Assembly: GCF_015521605.1 (NCBI RefSeq)
Contig: NZ_WANV01000022.1
Coordinates: 1-42,131 of the forward strand
Reading direction: 5' to 3'
DNA: 42,131 nt
DNA from: Thermococcus sp.
GTDB lineage: Archaea > Methanobacteriota_B > Thermococci > Thermococcales > Thermococcaceae
In this document: positions 1 to 8,345 of the stretch, in pieces
Position numbering within the stretch: the stretch's first letter is position 1
Layout: every line of letters starts with the position of its first letter
The notes under the pieces: generated by a model
What the model was told of the DNA's origin: nothing
Databases searched by the model: none
Seen by the model: the letters and a program-made list of their open reading frames with translations, nothing else
Made by a program: the position numbers and the translations under genes

Positions 1-350
1 CTCAAAAATTCGGCGTCATAACCAGCACCAAGAAGGGCCAGCTCCGCTTGGCCGAGGCCAGGAGAATCGTTAAACTCCTCCGCGAACACGGGAAGTATGC
101 CCGGCTGATAGCGATGAACCACATAAACTATCCTGCCTTGGAGGGCTTCGATTTCGACGCCTACGTCGTCGTTGCCTGCCCAAGGGTTCCGATAGACGAC
201 TACGAGAACTGGAGGAAGCCGGTGCTGACACCGACAGAGGTGGAGATAGTGCTGGGCCTCCGCGAGGACTACGCCTTCGATGAGATACTCGGTGGGAAGC
301 GTGAGATCGACGAACCCGTAGGAATGGCTCTTCACGGGGTGAGAGGTTGA
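1..350 (+). CDS. dph2: Diphthamide synthase Dph2, C-terminal part (gene cut by window edge)
   Basis: The reading frame is open from the left edge, so only about the last 115 residues are present. The segment carries the conserved ACPRVPIDDY stretch, whose Cys is one of the three that ligate the [4Fe-4S] cluster in archaeal Dph2. Known family role: a radical SAM-derived 3-amino-3-carboxypropyl group is transferred to a histidine of elongation factor 2, the first step of diphthamide synthesis. The stop codon overlaps the start of the downstream methyltransferase by 4 nt (347-350), which suggests translational coupling. The N-terminal part lies outside the window, so completeness cannot be judged. 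Confidence 0.88.
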   Translation, partial: QKFGVITSTKKGQLRLAEARRIVKLLREHGKYARLIAMNHINYPALEGFDFDAYVVVACPRVPIDDYENWRKPVLTPTEVEIVLGLREDYAFDEILGGKREIDEPVGMALHGVRG

Positions 351-958
351 GGAAAAAGCATCTGGCCATTACCCTCTCAAGGCTGGAGGGATTTAGAAAC
401 CCGAAACCCGAACTTGAACAGTACAGGACGCCGGGAAACGTTGCGGCGGAACTCCTCTGGCTGGCCCACTCCAGGGGGGACATCGAAGATAGGGTCGTGG
501 CGGACCTCGGCGCTGGAACGGGGGTGTTAACAGTCGGTGCCTGTATCCTTGGGGCGGAGAGGGTCTACGCTGTTGAAATCGATCGCAATGCCATCGATGT
601 TCTTCTCGGCAACCTGGAGTCCCTTGGCCTTGCGGACTGTGTCGAGGTGGTGCACTCCGACGTCTCGGAGTTCTCCGGCAGTGTGGACACCGTCGTTATG
701 AACCCCCCGTTTGGGAGCCAGAACCCTCACGCGGACAGGCCGTTTCTGATAAAGGCCTTTGAGGTAAGCGACGTTGTTTACTCCATCCACCTGGCCAAGC
801 CGGATGTCAGACGCTTCATCGAGGCGTTTGTTAGAGACTTCAATTTTTCGATAACACATAGAGTAACTCTTCCTTTTGAGATTCCAGCACAGTTCTTCTT
901 CCACCGGAAGAAGCTGGAGAGGATCTCCGTCGATGTGTATCGGTTCCAACGTGTGTAA
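347..958 (+). CDS. METTL5-like SAM-dependent RNA/DNA methyltransferase
   Basis: A 203-residue Rossmann-type methyltransferase. The SAM-binding motif I DLGAGTG is near residue 48, the acidic end of strand 2 (AVEID) near 71, and the catalytic NPPF near 120. NPPF is typical of N6-adenine methyltransferases; in small archaeal proteins of this size it fits the METTL5 group, whose eukaryotic member modifies 18S rRNA. The target here is inferred. The start is a TTG inside the dph2 stop region, so the two genes are probably co-transcribed. The length is normal for the family. Confidence 0.8.
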   Translation: MRKKHLAITLSRLEGFRNPKPELEQYRTPGNVAAELLWLAHSRGDIEDRVVADLGAGTGVLTVGACILGAERVYAVEIDRNAIDVLLGNLESLGLADCVEVVHSDVSEFSGSVDTVVMNPPFGSQNPHADRPFLIKAFEVSDVVYSIHLAKPDVRRFIEAFVRDFNFSITHRVTLPFEIPAQFFFHRKKLERISVDVYRFQRV

Positions 959-974
959 AGCGAAAACAATATAT
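957..974 (+). promoter_or_regulatory. BRE/TATA promoter of first HEAT-like gene
   Basis: The motif AAAGCGAAAACAATATAT is a purine-rich BRE followed by an AT-rich TATA element, beginning at the stop codon of the methyltransferase. It matches the promoter of the next paralogous gene (1988-2005) at 16 of 18 positions. Confidence 0.6.
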
Positions 975-1019
975 TGGATGAAGTTCAATATCTCGTGGGT
1001 AGAATGAGGGGTGGAGCCC

Positions 1020-1973
1020 ATGGATCAAATTAGGGAACTAGTAATGTCCTGGCGGGCGATGGATGTAATAGATATCGCCAACGGAGACGAATACGTGGTC
1101 ACATCTCTCCTCCGACTTCTGGAAGATGAGGACACCACCACTCGTCTGCGGGCACTTACAGCCCTTGGGGAACTCCTCAAGGATCCTGATGGTAAGACAA
1201 AGTCCGCGGTGCTGAGAAACGGCTTCAACCGTTTAGTGGCCCTTCTGGGGGACAAGGACAGCAGGATCGTGTCAAGAACGCTGGAGGTTCTCCTCAGGCT
1301 TCTCGATGGGATGCAGATAGACGAGATAAAGCTTCTGACGCTGATAGACGCCTCGGTTCCTGTGGCGGAAAGAGGGGACACTTTCATATATCTGTCGCTC
1401 CTCGATCTGTTCCGCAAACTCCAGATGCCCCCGTTGAGCTGGAGAAGCAGGGCCAGGATAGACGGGCTTCTCAATGCGGACAACATGTACGTGCGGGGTC
1501 TTGGCATGCGCCTCTTCCTCAACTCCGGAAATCTCGACGGAAGGAGTGAGGCGGTGCTGGAGTGCATCACCGACCTCCTGACCAGTAATAACGTCCTGCT
1601 CATTGAGGCAGGATTGGACTTTCTGGAGGAAGTTCTTGCATTCCATCTCTCCGCCGACATGATGAGGCGCCTCGTGAGTTTCTTGAATGTTCTTAAAAAC
1701 ATTGAAAACGGCGCCGAGAATATTCTCATTCGCTCCAGAGCCTCCAACGTGAGAACCGAAGTGGAGAAGGTGCTGTTTTCGTATTACCGCTCCAGAAAGG
1801 AGGAAGCGTTGGGGGTGATAAAAGAGCTTCTTCTTGAAAAGCGCGTTGAGGAGGCTCTTAACCTGGCGTTGATACTCGGAGGAGCTTCACTCCTCCTGAG
1901 CCTGTGGGCGAGGGAGGATGATGGTCTTGATCCAACGCTGATGGAGCTGCTCATGCCGTCCAGGACGCCCTAA
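1020..1973 (+). CDS. HEAT/ARM-like helical repeat protein, paralogue 1
   Basis: A soluble all-helical protein of about 317 residues with repeated leucine-rich amphipathic helix pairs such as TTTRLRALTALGELL and SRIVSRTLEVLLRLL, as expected of a HEAT/ARM-type solenoid. No catalytic motif is visible. It aligns along its length with the N-terminal half of the next gene: DQIRELVMSWR matches DELREMVLSWQ, and both carry a YYRSR motif. ATG 1020 is preferred over GTG 1011 because GAGGGGTG lies just upstream of the ATG. Solenoids usually serve as protein-binding scaffolds; the partner is unknown. I do not recognise a named family. Confidence 0.7.
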   Translation: MDQIRELVMSWRAMDVIDIANGDEYVVTSLLRLLEDEDTTTRLRALTALGELLKDPDGKTKSAVLRNGFNRLVALLGDKDSRIVSRTLEVLLRLLDGMQIDEIKLLTLIDASVPVAERGDTFIYLSLLDLFRKLQMPPLSWRSRARIDGLLNADNMYVRGLGMRLFLNSGNLDGRSEAVLECITDLLTSNNVLLIEAGLDFLEEVLAFHLSADMMRRLVSFLNVLKNIENGAENILIRSRASNVRTEVEKVLFSYYRSRKEEALGVIKELLLEKRVEEALNLALILGGASLLLSLWAREDDGLDPTLMELLMPSRTP

Positions 1974-1987
1974 CTTCAGATGATCAG

Positions 1988-2005
1988 AAAGCGAAAGCGA
2001 TATAT
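1988..2005 (+). promoter_or_regulatory. BRE/TATA promoter of second HEAT-like gene
   Basis: The motif AAAGCGAAAGCGATATAT is nearly identical to 957-974. The TATA centre lies about 27 nt before GTG 2030, so the transcript may be leaderless. Confidence 0.6.
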
Positions 2006-2029
2006 GTCAAGTTGGTTATACTACATATT

Positions 2030-3739
2030 GTGCCGTTCGAAAGGGTTATTCCGTCCAAGGATGAACTGCGCGAAATGGTGCTCTCGTGGCAGATAAAGGA
2101 GGCCGTTAGGCTGGCCCTGGAGGACAGCGACGTTCTTCTAATGCTTCTGGATTTAGTTAGGGAAGACGATGTGAATACAAAGGTCCGAGCACTGCTTGCC
2201 CTCTACGAAGTTCTGAAGAAAGGAAACGAGGAGACGAGGCTTCTTGTGATAAACAACGGCTTTGATGCTGTGATCTCCTCACTAAAGTCAAAAGAGCCCC
2301 GCCTCGTAACGAAATCCCTGAAGGTTCTCTCTGCGCTGGCGGAGGGCTTTCCCCTGAGGAAGGAAGAGTTCCTGGAGCTTGTGGACATACTGGTTGAGCT
2401 GGTGAAAGACCCGGAGATGGAGTTTGCATCACTTGAGATGGCGGAACTGGTCACAAAACTCACAGTTGCTCATCCTTCCCCGGCGGTTCGTTCCAAGGTC
2501 ACTTGGCTGCTCTCCCAGGACAACCCTCGTCTCAGGGGTATGGGGCTGAGGCTTCTGCTCAACATCTTCGTGTTTACGGGAGACACCAAAAGCTTTGAAA
2601 CGCTCTTGGAGGAGGCATCGGAGCTCCTCTTGAGTGACGACGACATTCTGGTGGATTTCGTCCTTGACGTGCTCTCCGAGGCACTTCAGGGGGATGTCCC
2701 TGATGATGCGATCAAGGTGCTCCCCAGGGTTCTTTCGAGGGTTAAGAGGGTTGCCGCCCGGAGCGATGACTTCTTTATGAGGTCAAAGGCGAAAAAAGTA
2801 ACACGTAGAGTGGAGGAAGCGCTCTATAATTACTACCGCTCCAGACCAGATGAGGCTAAAAACGTCCTTCACAGGCTCGTGTTGAACGGGGAGTACGCCA
2901 TGGCAAGGGATCTGGCCATCTCAATCGGCGATGAGTTCCTCCTGAAATGGCTCTCAAAGACCCTGGAGAGGGAGGGGGTTGAGGATTTCACACCCAGGTT
3001 TCAGGTCGTTGGCGGTCCAAGCGGCGGCCCCGCGGGAGTCGTGGAGTTCTCGCCTCCGGCCCCACAGGGACGGCACGAAAAATCCGTGGAGGTCACTGTA
3101 AATGAGGTTTCCGACGGGGGTTCACTGCCGCCCCTTGAGAGGGTGCTGGAAGATGGGGACGCGGAGGGGCTGTTTAATATCCTCCGCTCACGGCCGGATT
3201 CCGTTCGGGAGATTGAGGACACCATTCGTTCTGGAGACCCCGGAAAGAGGTCGAACGCCATTTGGACACTCTCAAGGCTTGCTGGCAGGATGAACAACGG
3301 GGAGTTTGAACTGCTGTATCCCCTTATCCCCGCGCTCTTTGACGTCGTGAGTTCCGGAAACCCCTGGGAGAGAAACAAAGGGGCAAAAATCCTCGCTATC
3401 CTTGCTTCAAAAGGAGGCAGGAGGGACATCCTTGAGAGAATGCTCTCCCTGCTTGCGGAGAGCCCAGTCCCCGCGCTGGAGTTCTTCAGCTATTACTTCG
3501 TATACACCTGGGATGAGGACGCGGTGTCCAGGGTGCTGGAGTTCCTGAAGGGCGCCCTTTCAAACCCTGAGCTCAGGTTTTTTGCCCTCATGGTTCTCGA
3601 CGCGATAACAATGTGGGGAATACGCCCTGAAATAGACAGGGAAACCTTTCTGCCCATTCTTGAGAACCTTATTAACTCGGACGAGGATGAGATACGTAAG
3701 GTCACTGTCAGGATAATGGAAAGGTTCAAAACTGCGTGA
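2030..3739 (+). CDS. HEAT/ARM-like helical repeat protein, paralogue 2 (longer)
   Basis: About 569 residues. The first roughly 320 match the preceding gene, including DELREMVLSWQ near the start and YYRSRPDEA near residue 272. A low-complexity Gly/Pro linker (about 330-360) follows, then a second solenoid of about 200 residues with DPGKRSNAIWTLSRL and NPWERNKGAKILAIL helix pairs. The 3' part therefore looks like an added HEAT block. GTG 2030 is chosen because the promoter places transcription start there; an in-frame TTG at 2012 is less likely. No enzyme motif is seen. It probably arose by tandem duplication with its promoter. Confidence 0.7.
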   Translation: MPFERVIPSKDELREMVLSWQIKEAVRLALEDSDVLLMLLDLVREDDVNTKVRALLALYEVLKKGNEETRLLVINNGFDAVISSLKSKEPRLVTKSLKVLSALAEGFPLRKEEFLELVDILVELVKDPEMEFASLEMAELVTKLTVAHPSPAVRSKVTWLLSQDNPRLRGMGLRLLLNIFVFTGDTKSFETLLEEASELLLSDDDILVDFVLDVLSEALQGDVPDDAIKVLPRVLSRVKRVAARSDDFFMRSKAKKVTRRVEEALYNYYRSRPDEAKNVLHRLVLNGEYAMARDLAISIGDEFLLKWLSKTLEREGVEDFTPRFQVVGGPSGGPAGVVEFSPPAPQGRHEKSVEVTVNEVSDGGSLPPLERVLEDGDAEGLFNILRSRPDSVREIEDTIRSGDPGKRSNAIWTLSRLAGRMNNGEFELLYPLIPALFDVVSSGNPWERNKGAKILAILASKGGRRDILERMLSLLAESPVPALEFFSYYFVYTWDEDAVSRVLEFLKGALSNPELRFFALMVLDAITMWGIRPEIDRETFLPILENLINSDEDEIRKVTVRIMERFKTA

Positions 3740-3764
3740 ATCCAGCTGACAGGGGGGAGACGAT

Positions 3765-5090
3765 TTGGGAAAGCTCAAGCTCAGCGACAGACAGCTCTAC
3801 GCGCTCATAGAGGCAATCAAGCTCGGAGAAGAAGTTAAGCCGAGCCAGGGGGCGAAGAGAAGGGCCTTTGCCAGGTACAAAATCGACGGCTGGGAGAACT
3901 CCAAGCTGACGGGGATATTCTACTCCATCCAGCGGAGACTCGGGCTTATAGACGAGGTCATCGAGGAGCTTGTTGGGGTCTCCCCGCTGATACTCGATCC
4001 GTGGCTGAGGGCGACACTGAGGGTGGCCATCGAGGTGGCGGTCTTCCGCGACCCAAGCGAGAGGACGAGGCAGCACCTTAAAGGGCTCGCCCAGTTTCTG
4101 TCCAGGAAGACTCACCCCTACGTTGGTTATTACTACTACGACCTCCTGCCAAGGGTTCTCGAATACGTTCCGGTTATCGATACCGAGGAGAAGCGCCTCA
4201 AGTGGGACTACCTCTTTCCCGAGTGGTTCATAGGGAAGGTGAGGGAACTGGTAGGGGACGAGGCGGAAGACCTCCTGAGGGCGCTCAACGAGACCCTTCC
4301 GACGAGCATCAGGGTCAACCTCCTGAAGAGCAGCGTTGGGGAAGTTGAGGACTATCTGATGAAAAAGGACGTCCGCTTCGAGAGGAGCACGAGAGTGGAA
4401 ACGATCATCAGGATTCTTGATCCGTTCAACCCGGAATGGCTCCTCAACAAGGGCTACGCCATAGCCCAGGAGGAGGCAGCGGCGGTGGCCTCGCTCGTCC
4501 TCTCCCCAAAGCCTGGAGAGACTGTGGTGGATCTCGCGGCAGCCCCTGGCGGGAAGACGAGTCACATGGCCGAGTTGATGAACAACGAGGGTAAAATCTA
4601 CGCCTTCGACGTGGATAAGGCCAGAATAAAGCGCATGAACGAGGTGCTCAGACGCACTGGTGTGGAGATAGCCGAGACGATAAGGGCTGACGGGAGAAGG
4701 GCCCCTGCTATGCTGGGGGAGGAGATCGCAGATAGGGTGATGCTCGACGCCCCGTGCACGAGCGACGGGACGATAGCGAAAAACCCCGAGCTGAGGTGGC
4801 GTCTGCGTGAGAAGAACATTCCCCGGGTGGTGAAGCTCCAGAGGAAGTTAATCGAGAGCGCCTGGAGGCTTCTCAGGCCCGGCGGCAGGATGCTCTACTC
4901 CACATGCTCGATGTTCCGTGAGGAGAACGAAGGAGTTGTGGAGTGGTTCCTGAAGGGACACCCCGACGCGAGGCTCGTGCCCCTGGAGGGCCCCTACGAT
5001 GGGGGCTTTCTGCCGGGGACTATGAGGGCGTGGCCCCACAGGCATAAAACGATAGGATTTTTCTATGCGCTGATAGAAAAGGGGCAGTAA
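3765..5090 (+). CDS. NOL1/NOP2/Sun-type m5C RNA methyltransferase with N-terminal NusB-like domain
   Basis: A 441-residue protein with a helical NusB-like N-terminal domain (about 1-160) followed by a SAM methyltransferase domain. Motif I DLAAAPGGKT is near residue 253. Both cysteines used by m5C methyltransferases are present: Cys331 in DAPCTSDG and Cys381 in YSTCS. The architecture is that of RsmB/NSUN RNA:cytosine-5 methyltransferases; whether rRNA or tRNA is modified cannot be read from sequence. The start is TTG 3765 with GGGGGGAG upstream. A second enzyme of the same family lies at 40420-41778. Confidence 0.87.
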   Translation: MGKLKLSDRQLYALIEAIKLGEEVKPSQGAKRRAFARYKIDGWENSKLTGIFYSIQRRLGLIDEVIEELVGVSPLILDPWLRATLRVAIEVAVFRDPSERTRQHLKGLAQFLSRKTHPYVGYYYYDLLPRVLEYVPVIDTEEKRLKWDYLFPEWFIGKVRELVGDEAEDLLRALNETLPTSIRVNLLKSSVGEVEDYLMKKDVRFERSTRVETIIRILDPFNPEWLLNKGYAIAQEEAAAVASLVLSPKPGETVVDLAAAPGGKTSHMAELMNNEGKIYAFDVDKARIKRMNEVLRRTGVEIAETIRADGRRAPAMLGEEIADRVMLDAPCTSDGTIAKNPELRWRLREKNIPRVVKLQRKLIESAWRLLRPGGRMLYSTCSMFREENEGVVEWFLKGHPDARLVPLEGPYDGGFLPGTMRAWPHRHKTIGFFYALIEKGQ

Positions 5091-5302
5091 TCCAACATGT
5101 TTGAATACAAGCTCATACAACAATTAACAGAGGGGACTTGCATAATATGGGGGTTTAACGCAATGTTCATAATGATAGTAGGCTTAACGTCTTGATATAA
5201 ATCTAAGAAAAACTTTTCTATTTTCAAGGTTTTAATACAGTTGAGTTTACGAAGCCCTATTCTGGGGTTTTTCGTAAGCTCACGCGAAATGGAGGTGGGG
5301 TT
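5091..5302 (+). promoter_or_regulatory. Intergenic leader of the PKD surface protein
   Basis: AT-rich stretch without a credible gene. TATA-like elements occur at 5194-5202 (gatataaat) and 5231-5238 (tttaatac). Upstream of the ATG there is a 10-bp inverted repeat with one mismatch (5244-5253 and 5271-5280, 17-nt loop) and the ribosome binding site GGAGGTGGGG. Confidence 0.45.
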
Positions 5303-8300
5303 ATGAGGAGAGCCGCTCTCCTCTGCGTGTTCTTGGTTCTTTTTTCATGGCTGCCTGACGTAGACTACGCACTGGGTGGTGCCGGAGAGGAAATACCGTT
5401 CTGGAAGGATGGAATGCTCATAAAAGACGAGGAAATAATCATCGGTGACAGGGCTGACAAGTTTCTGATTTACGAAAACGCGAGCGGACACCTGCTCTAC
5501 AGCTTTGGAAAAGACTACGAAATCTGGGACGAGATAACGGCGGGAGACATCAACGGGGACGGAAAGGCTGAGATAATACACGGGGAGACAGACCCGGATT
5601 ACATTCACGTGTTCACGAAGGAGGGTGTGGAACTGGCAAGGAGGGGTTTTGGAGACTGGCAGGGTGGCGACGACTTAGCTACTGGGGACGTTGACGGGGA
5701 CGGAAAGGACGAGGTTATATTCGCCGACAAGAGCAGCGACTGGATAAACGCCCTCTCGGAGACCCTGGAGACGGAGAAGAGGTTTCAGGTTAAAGACTTC
5801 AGTGACGGCGATGCCATAGGGGCGGGGGACTTTGACGGAGACGGCATCGACGAGGTGGTTCACGCGGACCACAGCGAGAACCTCATCACGATATACGATA
5901 TGGACGCCAACGTGAAGGGGCGCTTCTCGACCGATGACTACTTCGACCTCACCGGAAGGGATGAGATAGCAACCGGCGATGTTAACCTCGACGGCGTTGA
6001 CGAGCTCATAGTGGCCACCCAGGATAGAGGAAACGACGGGGAATCCACTGGAATCCACGTTTTTGCCTTCAAAAAGGAGATGGGACAGTATAAACAGCAG
6101 GAGATTGCCTACTTCACAATCCCATATCGGAGCGGTGACAGGATTGCAGCCGGAGATGTCAATGCCGACGGAGTCGATGAGATAGTCTGGGCGTCACAGA
6201 CGGGAGTCGTCAAGGTGTACAACATGTGGGGAGACGTCCTCAACGGAAACGGCTTGAGGACGCACTTTGAACGCGGTGCCGGTCTGGCAGTGGGGGACGT
6301 TGACGGCAACTCGATACGGGTTGGGCCCCCGAAAAAGGGAACAATGGAGGTGACCAGGAAGGTACTGGTCGTCATAAACTCTCCTCCGATAGACTACGAC
6401 GTAATCCCAAAGGAAGAGACAGGGGTCTTCTACTCCCAGTACAAGGGGACGACAACGGAAACCGTCACGGCATCAGTAACCTCCGTCGTGGATATGAAGT
6501 TTACAATGGGCCTCGGCTTTACGTTTGGCGTCGAGAATTTTGCCGCTGCCGAGTTCAACCTGAAGACCACCCTTCAGTCCAGGACAGAAACGGTCACCGG
6601 ACAGAGCTTCACCCGTAAAGAGGAACTCACGCTCACTGCTGACGGCGTGGACGGGGCGATATATGTTACCTCGTACTATGACGTCTACGAGTTCCCCATA
6701 ATATCTCCGCCTGAGCTGGCAGTGATAAACGGCGAGCGGCAGTACGTAATGGTGAGCGTTCCCAAAGGCCCACCAACGATAACCTTTGCGGAGTACGATT
6801 CAAAAGTTCATGTGATAGGGGACATAACGACATACCCGACCAGAATTGAAGAGCTGGAGGGCTTTGAGGCGTCTAACCTTCTCGGAACGGTCACCATCGA
6901 GGCCGGGAAGGTCGGCAGCAGGTACAGGCTCTACATGAAGCAGCTTGACTGGAAGGGAAATACCAACACATTCACCACCACCGTTTCTGTGAACGTCAAG
7001 GCGGAGGACTATATCGCGCCGGGTGTGAAAATGAGCATGAACTTCGAGGGCAACTACATGGATCAGACCATCACCACCCACAGGGTGGAGTTCTCAAACG
7101 AGACCGAGATAGTGATAAACTACAACGGCCGCATCGAGGAGCCGGAAAAGCGGTACACTGCCACTGGTGTTATCTACAGGGACGGCACTGACGGGCACCT
7201 CGTTCTCGACTTCTACTTGTCAGGAATGGGAGACTATTACAGAACCCGGCAGCTGAGCCCGTTTATGGTGAACGTTAGCGAGGTTGCCCACATGCCGTTT
7301 ATTCCACCGTGGTACAGCAAGTTCACCAGACTCCAGAACCTCTACGGTATGTACACCTCAAACAAGCCCCCGGAGTGCTCTGTATCCCCAGTGCCCGTCT
7401 CCGGAAAACAGCCGCTCGACGTGACTTTCGAACTGTTCCTGAGCGACCCCAACAACGACCCCCTATCATGGAGGATTGACTTCGGAGATGGAACTGAGCT
7501 GACCGGCAACTCAACGGAGGTTCTCCACACGTATGCTGATCCCGGAAGTTATCCCGTCAAGCTTACCGTCTACGACAGGTGGAACGCCAACTCCACATGC
7601 AGCGCCACGGTGAACGTCCAGCACAACGAGAGGCCGAGCGTGTCCTTTACCTACTCCCCCGCCGAAGTCCGTGCAGGAGTGGAAGTCAGCTTTGAGGAGA
7701 GTTCCAGTGATCCAGATGGGAACGTGGTGAGCTGGGAGTGGGACTTCGGTGATGGCACTGCATCAAAGGAAAGAAATCCAGTCCACGTTTATGGGGCCCC
7801 GGGTACCTACACAGTTTCCCTCACCGTGATGGACAGTGATGGCATGAGGAACAGCTACAGCATGGATCTGGTTGTTCTGCCGAGAAACCTTCCACCAATG
7901 GCGGACTTCACCTTCCTGCCGAAGGAGCCGAGGGCCGGTGAAGAGGTCAGTTTCGTGGACAAGTCCTACGATTCCGACGGGAACATCGTGAGCTGGAGCT
8001 GGGACTTTGGTGACGGCAGTACTTCCAATGAGGCTGAACCTACCCACGTATTCTCCAGCCCCGGCAACTACACGGTAACGCTAACCGTAAGGGACGAGAA
8101 GGGCGGAGAGGGCGTAAAGAGGATAAGCGTGATTGTCGGAGAGGCCCCATCTCCCACACAGTCCTCCACATCCCCACCGGCACCAGAGGAGACGACGAGT
8201 CCGGCGACCTCCTCGTCGGCTTCATCGACGTCCTCCCCGGAGCGGGGAACATCAACAACCCAGTCAGGCGGGACGTGTGGCGTTGGAGTGGCAGTTCTGC

Positions 8301-8341
8301 TCCCGCTGCTGGTTCTGCTGGGAAGAAAAAGATGGAGATGA
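5303..8341 (+). CDS. Exported surface protein: FG-GAP repeats, three PKD domains, CGP-CTERM-like tail
   Basis: A 1012-residue protein. A signal peptide occupies about residues 1-26. Six FG-GAP/VCBS-like repeats follow at about 48-residue spacing, each with a calcium-binding loop of the GDxDGDGxDE type (near 82, 128, 176, 226, 284 and, degenerate, 332). A beta-rich middle region without a recognised domain spans about 340-690. Three PKD domains (about 692-772, 776-860, 863-945) carry the WDFGDG signature, with DFGDG in the first. A Ser/Thr/Pro stretch (about 950-988) leads to a terminal Cys-Gly-Val-Gly, a hydrophobic helix and a basic end. That tail matches the layout of the Thermococcales CGP-CTERM sorting signal, with Val in place of Pro. 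Likely role: a calcium-stabilised cell-surface or adhesion protein. Confidence 0.85.
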   Translation: MRRAALLCVFLVLFSWLPDVDYALGGAGEEIPFWKDGMLIKDEEIIIGDRADKFLIYENASGHLLYSFGKDYEIWDEITAGDINGDGKAEIIHGETDPDYIHVFTKEGVELARRGFGDWQGGDDLATGDVDGDGKDEVIFADKSSDWINALSETLETEKRFQVKDFSDGDAIGAGDFDGDGIDEVVHADHSENLITIYDMDANVKGRFSTDDYFDLTGRDEIATGDVNLDGVDELIVATQDRGNDGESTGIHVFAFKKEMGQYKQQEIAYFTIPYRSGDRIAAGDVNADGVDEIVWASQTGVVKVYNMWGDVLNGNGLRTHFERGAGLAVGDVDGNSIRVGPPKKGTMEVTRKVLVVINSPPIDYDVIPKEETGVFYSQYKGTTTETVTASVTSVVDMKFTMGLGFTFGVENFAAAEFNLKTTLQSRTETVTGQSFTRKEELTLTADGVDGAIYVTSYYDVYEFPIISPPELAVINGERQYVMVSVPKGPPTITFAEYDSKVHVIGDITTYPTRIEELEGFEASNLLGTVTIEAGKVGSRYRLYMKQLDWKGNTNTFTTTVSVNVKAEDYIAPGVKMSMNFEGNYMDQTITTHRVEFSNETEIVINYNGRIEEPEKRYTATGVIYRDGTDGHLVLDFYLSGMGDYYRTRQLSPFMVNVSEVAHMPFIPPWYSKFTRLQNLYGMYTSNKPPECSVSPVPVSGKQPLDVTFELFLSDPNNDPLSWRIDFGDGTELTGNSTEVLHTYADPGSYPVKLTVYDRWNANSTCSATVNVQHNERPSVSFTYSPAEVRAGVEVSFEESSSDPDGNVVSWEWDFGDGTASKERNPVHVYGAPGTYTVSLTVMDSDGMRNSYSMDLVVLPRNLPPMADFTFLPKEPRAGEEVSFVDKSYDSDGNIVSWSWDFGDGSTSNEAEPTHVFSSPGNYTVTLTVRDEKGGEGVKRISVIVGEAPSPTQSSTSPPAPEETTSPATSSSASSTSSPERGTSTTQSGGTCGVGVAVLLPLLVLLGRKRWR

Positions 8342-8345
8342 GTCT

